The notes under the pieces were generated by a model. It was not told the DNA's origin and searched no databases. It saw only the letters and a program-made list of their open reading frames with translations. A DNA stretch of 5,662 nucleotides from Bdellovibrionales bacterium. GTDB lineage: Bacteria > Bdellovibrionota > Bacteriovoracia > Bacteriovoracales > Bacteriovoracaceae. How positions within the stretch are numbered: the stretch's first letter is position 1; every line of letters starts with the position of its first letter. Below, in pieces: positions 1-5,285 of this stretch. A program made the position numbers and the translations under genes. The DNA lies in contig SXUH01000364.1 of assembly GCA_005791855.1 (NCBI GenBank), positions 1 through 5,662 on the forward strand. Reading direction: 5' to 3'.

Positions 1-89
1 AGGCCCCGGGTCTCCGGCGGCATCTGGTCTCGGAGCCAGGAGATCTTCTCTCTCTTCGACATCTTGGAAAAGCCACTTACGGTTTTCAT
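1..89 (-). CDS. mvaA: Probable class II HMG-CoA reductase, N-terminal fragment (runs off the left edge)
   Basis: Only the first 29 codons are in the window. The peptide begins MKTVSGFSKMSKREKISWL, which resembles the N-terminus of class II (bacterial) hydroxymethylglutaryl-CoA reductases, where a 'GF-x-K/N-L-S-x-x-x-R/K' segment precedes the first helix. The full enzyme would reduce HMG-CoA to mevalonate in the cytoplasm, the committed step of the mevalonate route to isopentenyl diphosphate. The ATG overlaps the fni stop codon as ATGA, and a strong AAGGAGG lies 4 nt upstream (94-100), inside the end of fni, which decides this start. Third codon positions are mostly G or C in this frame, supporting it over the other open frame here. 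Neighbourhood with fni strengthens the call. No catalytic residues are visible, so the identification rests on the N-terminal resemblance and context. Confidence 0.6.
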   Translation of the reverse strand, partial: MKTVSGFSKMSKREKISWLRDQMPPETRG

Positions 90-1105
90 CCATCCTCCTT
101 CAGATCCAGCAGTCCTTTCGCCGTCAGCAGGGATTCTCTTAGGTTTAAAAAATAGGTCTCGAGGGCCTCGAAGCTCTCCATGGCGGGAGCGAGGAAGGCG
201 TGGGCCATGCCGATGACGGAGTTTGCCTGCAGGCGCGTCTTGAGGCCGTAGGCGTCGAGCACGTTCTTGATCCCACCGGAGATGATGAACTCCTTGTCCC
301 GGGTCGGGAGGGCGTTGATGATCTCGATCATCTCGAGGGCCGTGTGGCCAACGGTGATGAAGGCCTTCTTGGTCTGTTCGTCTACTCCCCGCAGGCTCTC
401 GAGCAGAGTGAAGTTGGTTCCGCCGAAGGCCCCGAGCTCGATCCCCTTGATCGGGAGTTCGAGGAGGGCCTTGATGCTCCGGGGCCCCATGCCCTGCCCG
501 ACTTCCTTGACCAAGACCGGGTACTCGACGCCTCGATCGAAGAGCGTCCGGAGGGTCACGAGGGGGGAGACCTTGAACCGGTCTCCCTCCGGCTGGAACC
601 ACTCCTGGAGCGGGTTCAGGTGGATGAAGAGCCCGTCGGCCTCGAGGCTCCGGACGAGCTCGCCGAGCTTGCCGGTCTTACCCTGGTCGACCAGTTCTTC
701 GACCTGCGCGATGCCGATGTTGGCGAAGAGCGGCTGGTTGCCCATGAACTTTCGAACGGCGAACTCCGCGGTCCGCTCCGAACTCGTGAGCAGGGGTCTG
801 CAGGACCCGAGACCCATCCCCAGTTTGTACTTGCCGCACAGACGGGCGAGGTTTTCGTTGATGGTCCTGGCGTGCGCGGTCCCGCCGGTCATGCTGGAAA
901 TCCAAAGTGGATAATCCAGAGTTAAGTTCAGAAAAGAACTCTCCCAGCGCATCGATGGATCCGGATGCGAGAAGAACATCGGCTCGTAGTTGAACCGCTC
1001 ATCGACCATGGATGGACCAGTCTGCGCCTTTTTGGACAGCTCAATATGAGCTCCCTTCCTATGAGCTAACTCATCAGAAAGAGGGAGATTTTTATTCGAA
1101 TTCAT
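86..1105 (-). CDS. fni: Type 2 isopentenyl-diphosphate delta-isomerase (FMN-dependent)
   Basis: This cytoplasmic enzyme interconverts isopentenyl and dimethylallyl diphosphate using reduced FMN and Mg2+, and is typical of bacteria that use the mevalonate pathway. The 339-residue length fits the family (about 330-350). Signature segments appear in order: RKGAH (16-20), ISSMTGG (69-75), GLGSCR (98-103), HLNPLQE (162-168) followed by QPEGDR (171-176), the region carrying Mg2+- and substrate-binding residues, then VKEVGQGM (199-206), GGTNF (228-232), and SGGIKN with a later GMA (276-301), which form the FMN phosphate-binding end of the TIM barrel. The start is the first ATG after an in-frame TAA, just before the conserved RK-x-x-H segment. 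No Shine-Dalgarno sequence precedes it. The stop overlaps the start of the probable HMG-CoA reductase gene, indicating an isoprenoid operon continuing leftward. The 5' end is noticeably more AT-rich than the rest. Confidence 0.96.
   Translation of the reverse strand: MNSNKNLPLSDELAHRKGAHIELSKKAQTGPSMVDERFNYEPMFFSHPDPSMRWESSFLNLTLDYPLWISSMTGGTAHARTINENLARLCGKYKLGMGLGSCRPLLTSSERTAEFAVRKFMGNQPLFANIGIAQVEELVDQGKTGKLGELVRSLEADGLFIHLNPLQEWFQPEGDRFKVSPLVTLRTLFDRGVEYPVLVKEVGQGMGPRSIKALLELPIKGIELGAFGGTNFTLLESLRGVDEQTKKAFITVGHTALEMIEIINALPTRDKEFIISGGIKNVLDAYGLKTRLQANSVIGMAHAFLAPAMESFEALETYFLNLRESLLTAKGLLDLKEDG
94..100 (-). promoter_or_regulatory. Shine-Dalgarno of the probable HMG-CoA reductase gene, inside fni
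   Basis: On the minus strand AAGGAGG is followed by 4 nt and then the ATG at 89-87. It lies within the last codons of fni, so the downstream gene can be translated by coupling or by independent initiation. A second ATG (93-91) in another frame lies too close to the site and opens a frame with poor third-position GC. Confidence 0.6.
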
Positions 1106-1140
1106 AATTTAGATGTACCAAGGCCAACATCGATTGTCAT
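1102..1140 (-). other. Possible 12-codon leader ORF overlapping the fni start
   Basis: An ATG at 1140-1138 opens a frame encoding MTIDVGLGTSKL and ends in a TGA that overlaps the fni ATG as ATGA, the same junction used three times elsewhere in the window. A weak purine run (GAAGAAG) precedes it. Because fni lacks its own ribosome binding site, this could be a coupling leader peptide. The peptide resembles nothing I know, and a short ORF like this can arise by chance. Confidence 0.15.
1112..1140 (-). promoter_or_regulatory. Weak candidate promoter for fni
   Basis: On the minus strand ATGACA (1140-1135) resembles a -35 box at 5 of 6 positions. It is followed by a 17-nt spacer and TACATC (1117-1112), which matches a -10 box at only 3 of 6. 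Six bases separate the hexamer from the fni ATG, so a transcript would begin at or very near the start codon. It lies in the only AT-rich gap between fni and the methyltransferase gene. The poor -10 makes this tentative, and readthrough from the upstream gene is an alternative. Confidence 0.2.
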
Positions 1141-1180
1141 GAGCTTCTTCGCGATCTTAAGGTGGTGAATTTGATGATTT

Positions 1181-1873
1181 TCAGGCGGGGGCGATGATTA
1201 AAACGAATTCTCTTTTTTCCTGATCTCCTAAACCCTTTAATATATGTGAAACTGGTCCCCGAAGCAGCAGCTCGGAAGGTCCCCCGAGGTCCATTCCGAG
1301 GAAGATTTCACGGGAAAGAGAGACCTTCGCCAAATCTTCGACAAGCTTTTTGAGCCGGTAGGGAGTCTCCATCCAGATCTGGGTTTCGGGTCTCTTCAAC
1401 TCGGCTTTGATCCAAGCGGACCGCTCCGGCTCTTTGACCGGAACGAAGCCACTGAAGGCAAACCTCGAATGAGAAAAGCCCGAGAGGGCCAGGGCGAGGG
1501 CGATGGAGTTGGGAAAAGGTGTTGCGGTGACCGTGATCCCCTGCCGGTGACAAGCGTCGACGAGCTTCTGTCCCGGATCGCAGAACGCCGGAAGACCGCA
1601 GTCGCTCATGAGGTAGGCCCTCTTCTTCTCCCGCAGGGACTTCAGGATCTCTCCCTGGATCTTCTCCTGGGTGTGCTCGTTGAAGAGGACGAACCTTTCG
1701 ATGGCCTCCCGGGGGAGGCCCCACTTGAGCCACCGCTGCCGCGCGACCTTGTGTTCTTCCACGAGGAGGAGGACGTCTTCCCGGAGGCAATCTTCCAGGA
1801 GCCGGGCACGGGCGACGGGCTCCAACGGGAGATCGTCCTGGAGCGGAGTCGGGATGAGGATGAGGTCCTTCAT
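1181..1873 (-). CDS. Short RsmI/YraL-like SAM-dependent methyltransferase (tetrapyrrole methylase family)
   Basis: The 230-residue product has the two-lobed tetrapyrrole-methylase fold of RsmI, the 16S rRNA cytidine-1402 2'-O-methyltransferase. Visible landmarks are the N-terminal strand LILIPTPLQDD (4-14), VEEHKVARQRW (38-48), the SAM-binding loop MSDCGLPAFCDPG (89-101; compare SDAG-P-x-x-x-DPG in RsmI), PFPNSIALALALSGF (119-133; P-G-P-S-A in RsmI) and METPYR (168-173). It is shorter than E. coli RsmI (about 286) and lacks its C-terminal extension. It looks most like the compact YraL-type paralogues found in Bacteroidota and some other bacteria, whose substrate is less certain. The ATG overlaps the stop of the CBM9-like gene as ATGA and is preceded by GAGGA, so the two are probably translationally coupled. 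The fold assignment is firm. Action at C1402 is an inference. Confidence 0.88.
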   Translation of the reverse strand: MKDLILIPTPLQDDLPLEPVARARLLEDCLREDVLLLVEEHKVARQRWLKWGLPREAIERFVLFNEHTQEKIQGEILKSLREKKRAYLMSDCGLPAFCDPGQKLVDACHRQGITVTATPFPNSIALALALSGFSHSRFAFSGFVPVKEPERSAWIKAELKRPETQIWMETPYRLKKLVEDLAKVSLSREIFLGMDLGGPSELLLRGPVSHILKGLGDQEKREFVLIIAPA

Positions 1874-2412
1874 TCCTCTTCCAGCGGCAGGAACAGATCC
1901 GGCCGGTGGAAGTCCGGGGCCTTCTCGGAATTGGGCTCGAGGGCGTAGAACTCTCGGGGTGTTTGATCGAGGCAGGCGAAGAAGCCTCCGTAGAGCCTCG
2001 TCCCCTTGAGTTCCGGAGGAAGCCTGACCCTAACCTGGGCCTGCCACAGCCGTGGTTCCACCTGCGAGGAGGAGGTGAAGGAGAGCTCCGCGGGGGCGTG
2101 GAACGTCTTCCTCGGCTCGGTGATGATCAGCGCGAAGGGTTGGTTCAGGGGTGACACCTGGAGCTCGAGGTACGGCGCTCGCAGATCGTCGGGTGCGGAC
2201 CGGAGCTGGAGGAACGCTTCCACCACGTCTTTATTCCAGAGGCCCCAGTTCTTCGACCAGTCGGTGGTGAAAACGGGATCCGTGTGCCAGGGAGCGTTCA
2301 CTCTTTTGGTGACGTGGAAGTCGATGGTCAGTTCGTCTTGCTGCTTGGTCCAGGTGACCTTAAGGCCATGCTTGGCGTGGCCCTCGCCGTGTTTTTTGAG
2401 GTAGGCTTGCAT
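1870..2412 (-). CDS. CBM9-like / DOMON-like domain protein of unknown function
   Basis: The 180-residue protein has no signal peptide or membrane segment, so it is probably cytoplasmic. Its pattern fits the beta-sandwich of the CBM9-like/DOMON-like group: LTIDFHV (28-34), LWNKDVVEAFL (58-68), YLELQVSP (81-88), a tryptophan in a WQAQVRVRLP strand (123-132), FYALEP (155-160) and a terminal DFHRPDLF (167-174). In the family the 'W-x-x-D-V-V-E-x-F' and 'Y-x-E-x-x-V-x-P' strands and the final 'F-H-x-P-x-x-F' are typical. Sugar binding is known only for some members, so no ligand is proposed. The start is the first ATG after an in-frame TAG. It heads a two-gene unit with the RsmI-like methyltransferase, joined by ATGA. 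The only SD-like bases (AGGG) abut the ATG, which is poor spacing. Confidence 0.75.
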   Translation of the reverse strand: MQAYLKKHGEGHAKHGLKVTWTKQQDELTIDFHVTKRVNAPWHTDPVFTTDWSKNWGLWNKDVVEAFLQLRSAPDDLRAPYLELQVSPLNQPFALIITEPRKTFHAPAELSFTSSSQVEPRLWQAQVRVRLPPELKGTRLYGGFFACLDQTPREFYALEPNSEKAPDFHRPDLFLPLEEE

Positions 2413-2418
2413 CCCTAG

Positions 2419-2447
2419 AGACTAGCGAATTTCTCCTGACTTGCCCA
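2419..2447 (-). promoter_or_regulatory. Weak candidate promoter for the CBM9-like/RsmI-like unit
   Basis: On the minus strand TGGGCA (2447-2442) and TAGTCT (2424-2419) are separated by 17 nt. They match -35 and -10 consensus at 4 of 6 and 3 of 6 positions. The -10-like hexamer ends six bases before the ATG at 2412. The 58-bp divergent region must hold both promoters, but these particular boxes are a weak match. Confidence 0.2.
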
Positions 2448-2464
2448 TCACTTTAAGGCATACT
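2436..2464 (+). promoter_or_regulatory. Weak candidate promoter for the RlmL-like/GNAT unit
   Basis: CTGACT (2436-2441) and CATACT (2459-2464) are separated by 17 nt, each matching the sigma70-type consensus at 4 of 6 positions. The -10-like box ends six bases before the ATG at 2471, so the transcript could be leaderless. AAGG at 2455-2458 is 12 nt from the ATG, too far for a good Shine-Dalgarno. It interleaves with the candidate promoter of the divergent unit. Confidence 0.25.
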
Positions 2465-2470
2465 GGGTCC

Positions 2471-3592
2471 ATGGAAAGCCTTAAGTTTTTTATCATCGTT
2501 CCGCCGGGCCTTGAGGCCCTGGCCCTGAAGGAGATCGATCTTAAGTGCCCCGTGACAAACCCGACGATCATCAAGGGCGGCATCGAACTCACCGCGGACC
2601 TCCCGTGGATGGAAACGGCCCACCTGAACCTCAAGATCCCGACCCGGATCCTTTTGCGGATCACGGAGTTCAAGGTCCGGGACTTTCCGAAGCTCTACGC
2701 GAAGGTCGCAGGCTTCTCCTGGAACAGGTACCTCTCCCACCCGGAGCCGACCTGGGAGATCAAGTGCGCGAGGAGCAGGCTTGGCCACACCGGGAGGATC
2801 GAAGAGACCCTGAAGGAGGGCCTCGCCGAAGCCATGCGGAAGCAACCCCTGAGCCGCGACTTCGAGAAGAAGAGCTTCCCCCCGCAGACGTTCTACGTGC
2901 GGATCATCGACGACCTCCTGACCCTGAGCCTGGACGTCACGGGCGAGTCGCTCTACAAGCGCGGGCTCCAGAAGATCAAAGGCGAAGCTCCGCTCCGGGA
3001 GAACTTCGCGGCGGCCTTCCTGAGCGAACTTTTCTCCGGGATCGACCGGGAGGTCACACTCGTGGACCCGATGTGCGGCTCCGGCACCTTCCTCACCGAA
3101 GCCCTCACCTACCACAGGCCCCTGCACCTGCGGCCCTTCGCCTTCGAATCGGCGCCATTCTACAAGGGGCGGCTGGTGAGGAAGGTGCAGCTGGACCTCC
3201 CGCCCTTCCCGATCAAGGAAGCCGTCGGCTTCGACGTCAACGAAGAGCTCCTCGCCAAGGTCGCTCCGGAGGTGAGAGAGCTCCCGGTTTCGCTGAAGTT
3301 CGCCGACACGACGAAGACCCGGATCTCGGTGGACGGCGAGATGGTGATGATCTGCAACCCGCCCTACGGCGAGCGGATCAAGATCGACGGGAAGAAGGGA
3401 AGCTTCCTCAGGGCCGCGTGGGAGAAGTACCTCACGGTGGACGCGCCCCTGCGCTTCGCCTGGGTGCTCCCGAAGGACATGGCCGACCTCTTCTCCGATC
3501 CCGAGGGCTACCGGTTACGTTCGAAGATCGACCTTCGGAACGGGGGCCTCGCGGTGACCTTCTTTGTCTGGGAGAGGGCCGATGCACCTTAG
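2471..3592 (+). CDS. RlmL/YpsC-type rRNA guanine-N2 methyltransferase with THUMP domain
   Basis: The 373-residue protein matches the N-terminal half of E. coli RlmL, which methylates G2445 of 23S rRNA at N2 using SAM. It has an N-terminal ferredoxin-like and THUMP region (about 1-160, with FIIVPPGLEALALKEI at 7-22 and a conserved LYKRG at 161-165), then a Rossmann methyltransferase domain with VDPMCGSGTFLTEA (198-211) as the SAM-binding loop and NPPYGER (296-302) as the catalytic N-P-P-Y motif of amino-methylating enzymes. The second, RlmK-like domain of the E. coli fusion is absent, so the length resembles Bacillus YpsC (about 385). I start at the ATG at 2471, where family similarity begins. 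A TTG at 2441 would add ten unconserved residues. The gene overlaps the GNAT gene by 11 bp. The exact target guanine is inferred from the family. Confidence 0.92.
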   Translation: MESLKFFIIVPPGLEALALKEIDLKCPVTNPTIIKGGIELTADLPWMETAHLNLKIPTRILLRITEFKVRDFPKLYAKVAGFSWNRYLSHPEPTWEIKCARSRLGHTGRIEETLKEGLAEAMRKQPLSRDFEKKSFPPQTFYVRIIDDLLTLSLDVTGESLYKRGLQKIKGEAPLRENFAAAFLSELFSGIDREVTLVDPMCGSGTFLTEALTYHRPLHLRPFAFESAPFYKGRLVRKVQLDLPPFPIKEAVGFDVNEELLAKVAPEVRELPVSLKFADTTKTRISVDGEMVMICNPPYGERIKIDGKKGSFLRAAWEKYLTVDAPLRFAWVLPKDMADLFSDPEGYRLRSKIDLRNGGLAVTFFVWERADAP

Positions 3593-4115
3593 ACCCGTGG
3601 AGCTCGCCGACGTCCCCATGCTCGTGCGGCACCGGGTTCGGCACTCGAAGGAAAATGGGAAGGACGGGGACCCGATCTTCAGGCCCTTCGAGACGGACTA
3701 CGTCGCCCAGGAATCCGACCAGCGGCAGTTCACCGAACTCCTCCAGAAACCGGTGACGGAACCGGGCTGGCTGCGGAGCTGGATCGTGACCGACGAGGAG
3801 GAAGTGTACGGCGAACTCGCACTGGTGAACCAGCCCGCGCTGGCCACCGCCCTCCACCGCTGCTTACTGATGATGGGCCTCGAGCGGTCGATCAGAAGAC
3901 AGGGCTGGGGCTCGAAGCTCATCTCCGAAGCCATCTCCTGGGCAAGAGAGCGGCCGTCGCTTGACTGGATCTCCCTCAACGTCTTCGAGAACAACCTCCC
4001 GGCCAAGGCCCTCTACACCAAGTTCGGCTTCCGCGCGGTGGGGACCACCAGGGACCTCTTCCGGGTCTACGGGAAGAGCATCGATGACACGCACATGGTG
4101 CTGAGGCTGCGCTAG
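3582..4115 (+). CDS. GNAT-family N-acetyltransferase
   Basis: The 177-residue cytoplasmic protein would transfer an acetyl group from acetyl-CoA to an unknown amine. It opens with the usual first strand MHLRPVELADVPML. The pyrophosphate-binding loop appears as RRQGWGSKL (105-113; family pattern R/Q-x-x-G-x-G/A). The motif B region is LNVFENNLPAKALYTKFGF (132-150), containing the typical 'V-x-x-x-N-x-x-A-x-x-L-Y-x-x-x-G-F', followed by the last strands ending DDTHMVLRL. The start is the ATG at 3582, preceded by a purine-rich GGGAGAGGG about 3 nt upstream. A TTG at 3564 would add six residues outside the domain. It overlaps the end of the RlmL-like gene by 11 bp in another frame, so the two are co-translated. 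That neighbour makes a ribosomal or translation-factor substrate conceivable, but nothing in the sequence shows it. Confidence 0.9.
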   Translation: MHLRPVELADVPMLVRHRVRHSKENGKDGDPIFRPFETDYVAQESDQRQFTELLQKPVTEPGWLRSWIVTDEEEVYGELALVNQPALATALHRCLLMMGLERSIRRQGWGSKLISEAISWARERPSLDWISLNVFENNLPAKALYTKFGFRAVGTTRDLFRVYGKSIDDTHMVLRLR

Positions 4116-4133
4116 GACTTCTCCGGCGGCAGG

Positions 4134-5285
4134 TTAGGTCAGGTAGAAGACCTGGGACTTCGTCCAGACACCGCCGACGAACTGGATCAGGGCAAGCTGC
4201 TCCGACCCGAGGCCCTCCACCTCTTCCAGGGCGAGGTTCCGCAGGGTGAAGATGTCGACCTCGAAGGTCCTGCCCTCGGGGTGGAGGATCCTCAGGCGAT
4301 CGGACCTCCGAAGGCCCCGCTCGTTTTTAACCATGATGGCCAGGTGCGAGCCCTTCACCGCTTCGAGGACCTCTCCGACGTAGTCCCCTTCCCTCCTCTG
4401 CAGCCGGTTGTTCTTGAGCTTCGGGAAGAGCACGTCGGTCTTGTTCACCAGGTAGAACCCGCGCATGAGGTCCTGCGGGTACCGGGCCTTGAAGTCCTCG
4501 AACCGCGAAAGCTCGAAGGTCGAGACGAGGCCCCGGATTTCTCCGAGGTCCTGGAGCGATCCCCACCGCAGGTCCACGCGGAAGAACCCGAGGCCCATTC
4601 GGTCGAGGTCCCGGGCGTAGTCCAGGAGGCAGAACTCCTTGATGTGGAACATGAAGGTCCCGTGCTGGTTCTCCACCACCGGGAAGCCCTTGTGTGGAGA
4701 TTCCTCACTCTCCCCGACGGCGGCGATCTCGCCGTTGACGGAGACCTTCTCCCCGGGGAGGGCGGAGAGCAGAGAGCGGGGCGTGTAGAACAGGAGGATC
4801 CGTCCGAGGCCCAGGAGTTCGCAGGGGATGGCGATCTCCTTGAGGTAGGCTTCGATCGTCGCTCTCGAGAGTTCGATGGAGAGGACGATCCGCTCCATCC
4901 TCTCCCGGGCGTAGTCGATCCACCCGAGGATCCCCTTGAGGTTGTGGTTCCCGTTCTCGGCGATGAACTGGACGGGCTTCTCCGTGTTGCGGAGGACCCA
5001 CTCGAGGGCCCCCGGGTCCTGGACCCGGACCGCGTCCGAAGCCTCGAGGTACGGTTCGATCTCGCTCACCTTCTGCGCGAACACGTCCTGGGTCATGAGG
5101 ATGTCCCACTCCAGGAGGACCCGCAGCCCGAGCTCACGGGCCCGGCCTGCGAGGCTTAGGAACTCGCTGGCCGAGAGCTTGCCGAAGCGCGCGAGGGTCC
5201 TCGGTTCGAGGATGACCTCTTCGAAGTTCTGTGCTCTGAGGCTGCCGAGGTCGTGGAGGGTGCGGGCGTAGCTTGTGAGTTTCAT
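4134..5285 (-). CDS. U32-family protein (peptidase U32-like) with degenerate Fe-S cysteine site
   Basis: The 383-residue protein has the U32 architecture: a TIM-barrel-like core (about 10-280) and a C-terminal beta-barrel (about 300-383). Despite the 'peptidase' label, characterised relatives (TrhP/YegQ, RlhA, UbiU, UbiV) support RNA or ubiquinone hydroxylation. Core landmarks are VLSIELSRATIEAYL (134-148), ELLGLGRILLFYTPRSLLS (156-174), which corresponds to the family segment 'E-x-F-V-H-G-A-L-C-x-x-Y-S-G-R-C-L-L-S', and HGTFMFHIKEFCLLD (208-222). Both cysteines of that central segment are replaced (Leu and Ser), and the Cys-rich stretch that normally follows is missing. Only C155 and C219 remain in the whole protein. 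A GAGG 5 nt before the ATG is the ribosome binding site, and the start overlaps the stop of the upstream U32 gene as ATGA. The family is clear but the function is not. It may be a structural partner of its neighbour. Confidence 0.85.
   Translation of the reverse strand: MKLTSYARTLHDLGSLRAQNFEEVILEPRTLARFGKLSASEFLSLAGRARELGLRVLLEWDILMTQDVFAQKVSEIEPYLEASDAVRVQDPGALEWVLRNTEKPVQFIAENGNHNLKGILGWIDYARERMERIVLSIELSRATIEAYLKEIAIPCELLGLGRILLFYTPRSLLSALPGEKVSVNGEIAAVGESEESPHKGFPVVENQHGTFMFHIKEFCLLDYARDLDRMGLGFFRVDLRWGSLQDLGEIRGLVSTFELSRFEDFKARYPQDLMRGFYLVNKTDVLFPKLKNNRLQRREGDYVGEVLEAVKGSHLAIMVKNERGLRRSDRLRILHPEGRTFEVDIFTLRNLALEEVEGLGSEQLALIQFVGGVWTKSQVFYLT

Noticed and set aside
1..93. A second open frame from the ATG at 93-91, starting MDENRKWLF.
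   Set aside because: Its third codon positions are poor in G and C, unlike all other genes here, and the ATG sits against the AGGAGG. The frame starting at 89 fits HMG-CoA reductase and has correct SD spacing.
200..925. Plus-strand open frame opposite fni (241 codons).
   Set aside because: fni has all its family motifs on the other strand. This product is low-complexity and acidic with no recognisable domain.
2441..2470. Upstream TTG start for the RlmL-like protein, adding ten residues.
   Set aside because: Family similarity begins at MESLKFFIIVPPGLE, the ATG at 2471. The extra residues are unconserved and no ribosome binding site precedes the TTG.
3564..3581. Upstream TTG start for the GNAT protein.
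   Set aside because: The ATG at 3582 starts at the conserved first strand and has a purine-rich site just upstream. The extension adds only six residues within the neighbour's coding sequence.
2471..3592. Possible truncation of a fused RlmKL protein.
   Set aside because: Stand-alone RlmL-half enzymes such as YpsC have this length and are complete. The sequence downstream is an intact GNAT gene, not a remnant of an RlmK domain.
2545..3756. A 403-codon plus-strand frame covering most of the RlmL-like gene and the start of the GNAT gene.
   Set aside because: It is out of frame with two recognisable genes. The product is R-, P-, G- and E-rich with no motif, an artefact of high GC.
4116..4133. 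Possible shared terminator between the convergent GNAT and U32 genes.
   Set aside because: The 18-bp gap and its flanks show no clear inverted repeat and no T-run on either strand.
4281..5159. A long open frame on the plus strand opposite the U32 gene (292 codons).
   Set aside because: It is antisense to a gene with clear family motifs. Its product is dominated by E, D, P, L and V without any domain pattern, as expected from the complement of high-GC coding sequence.
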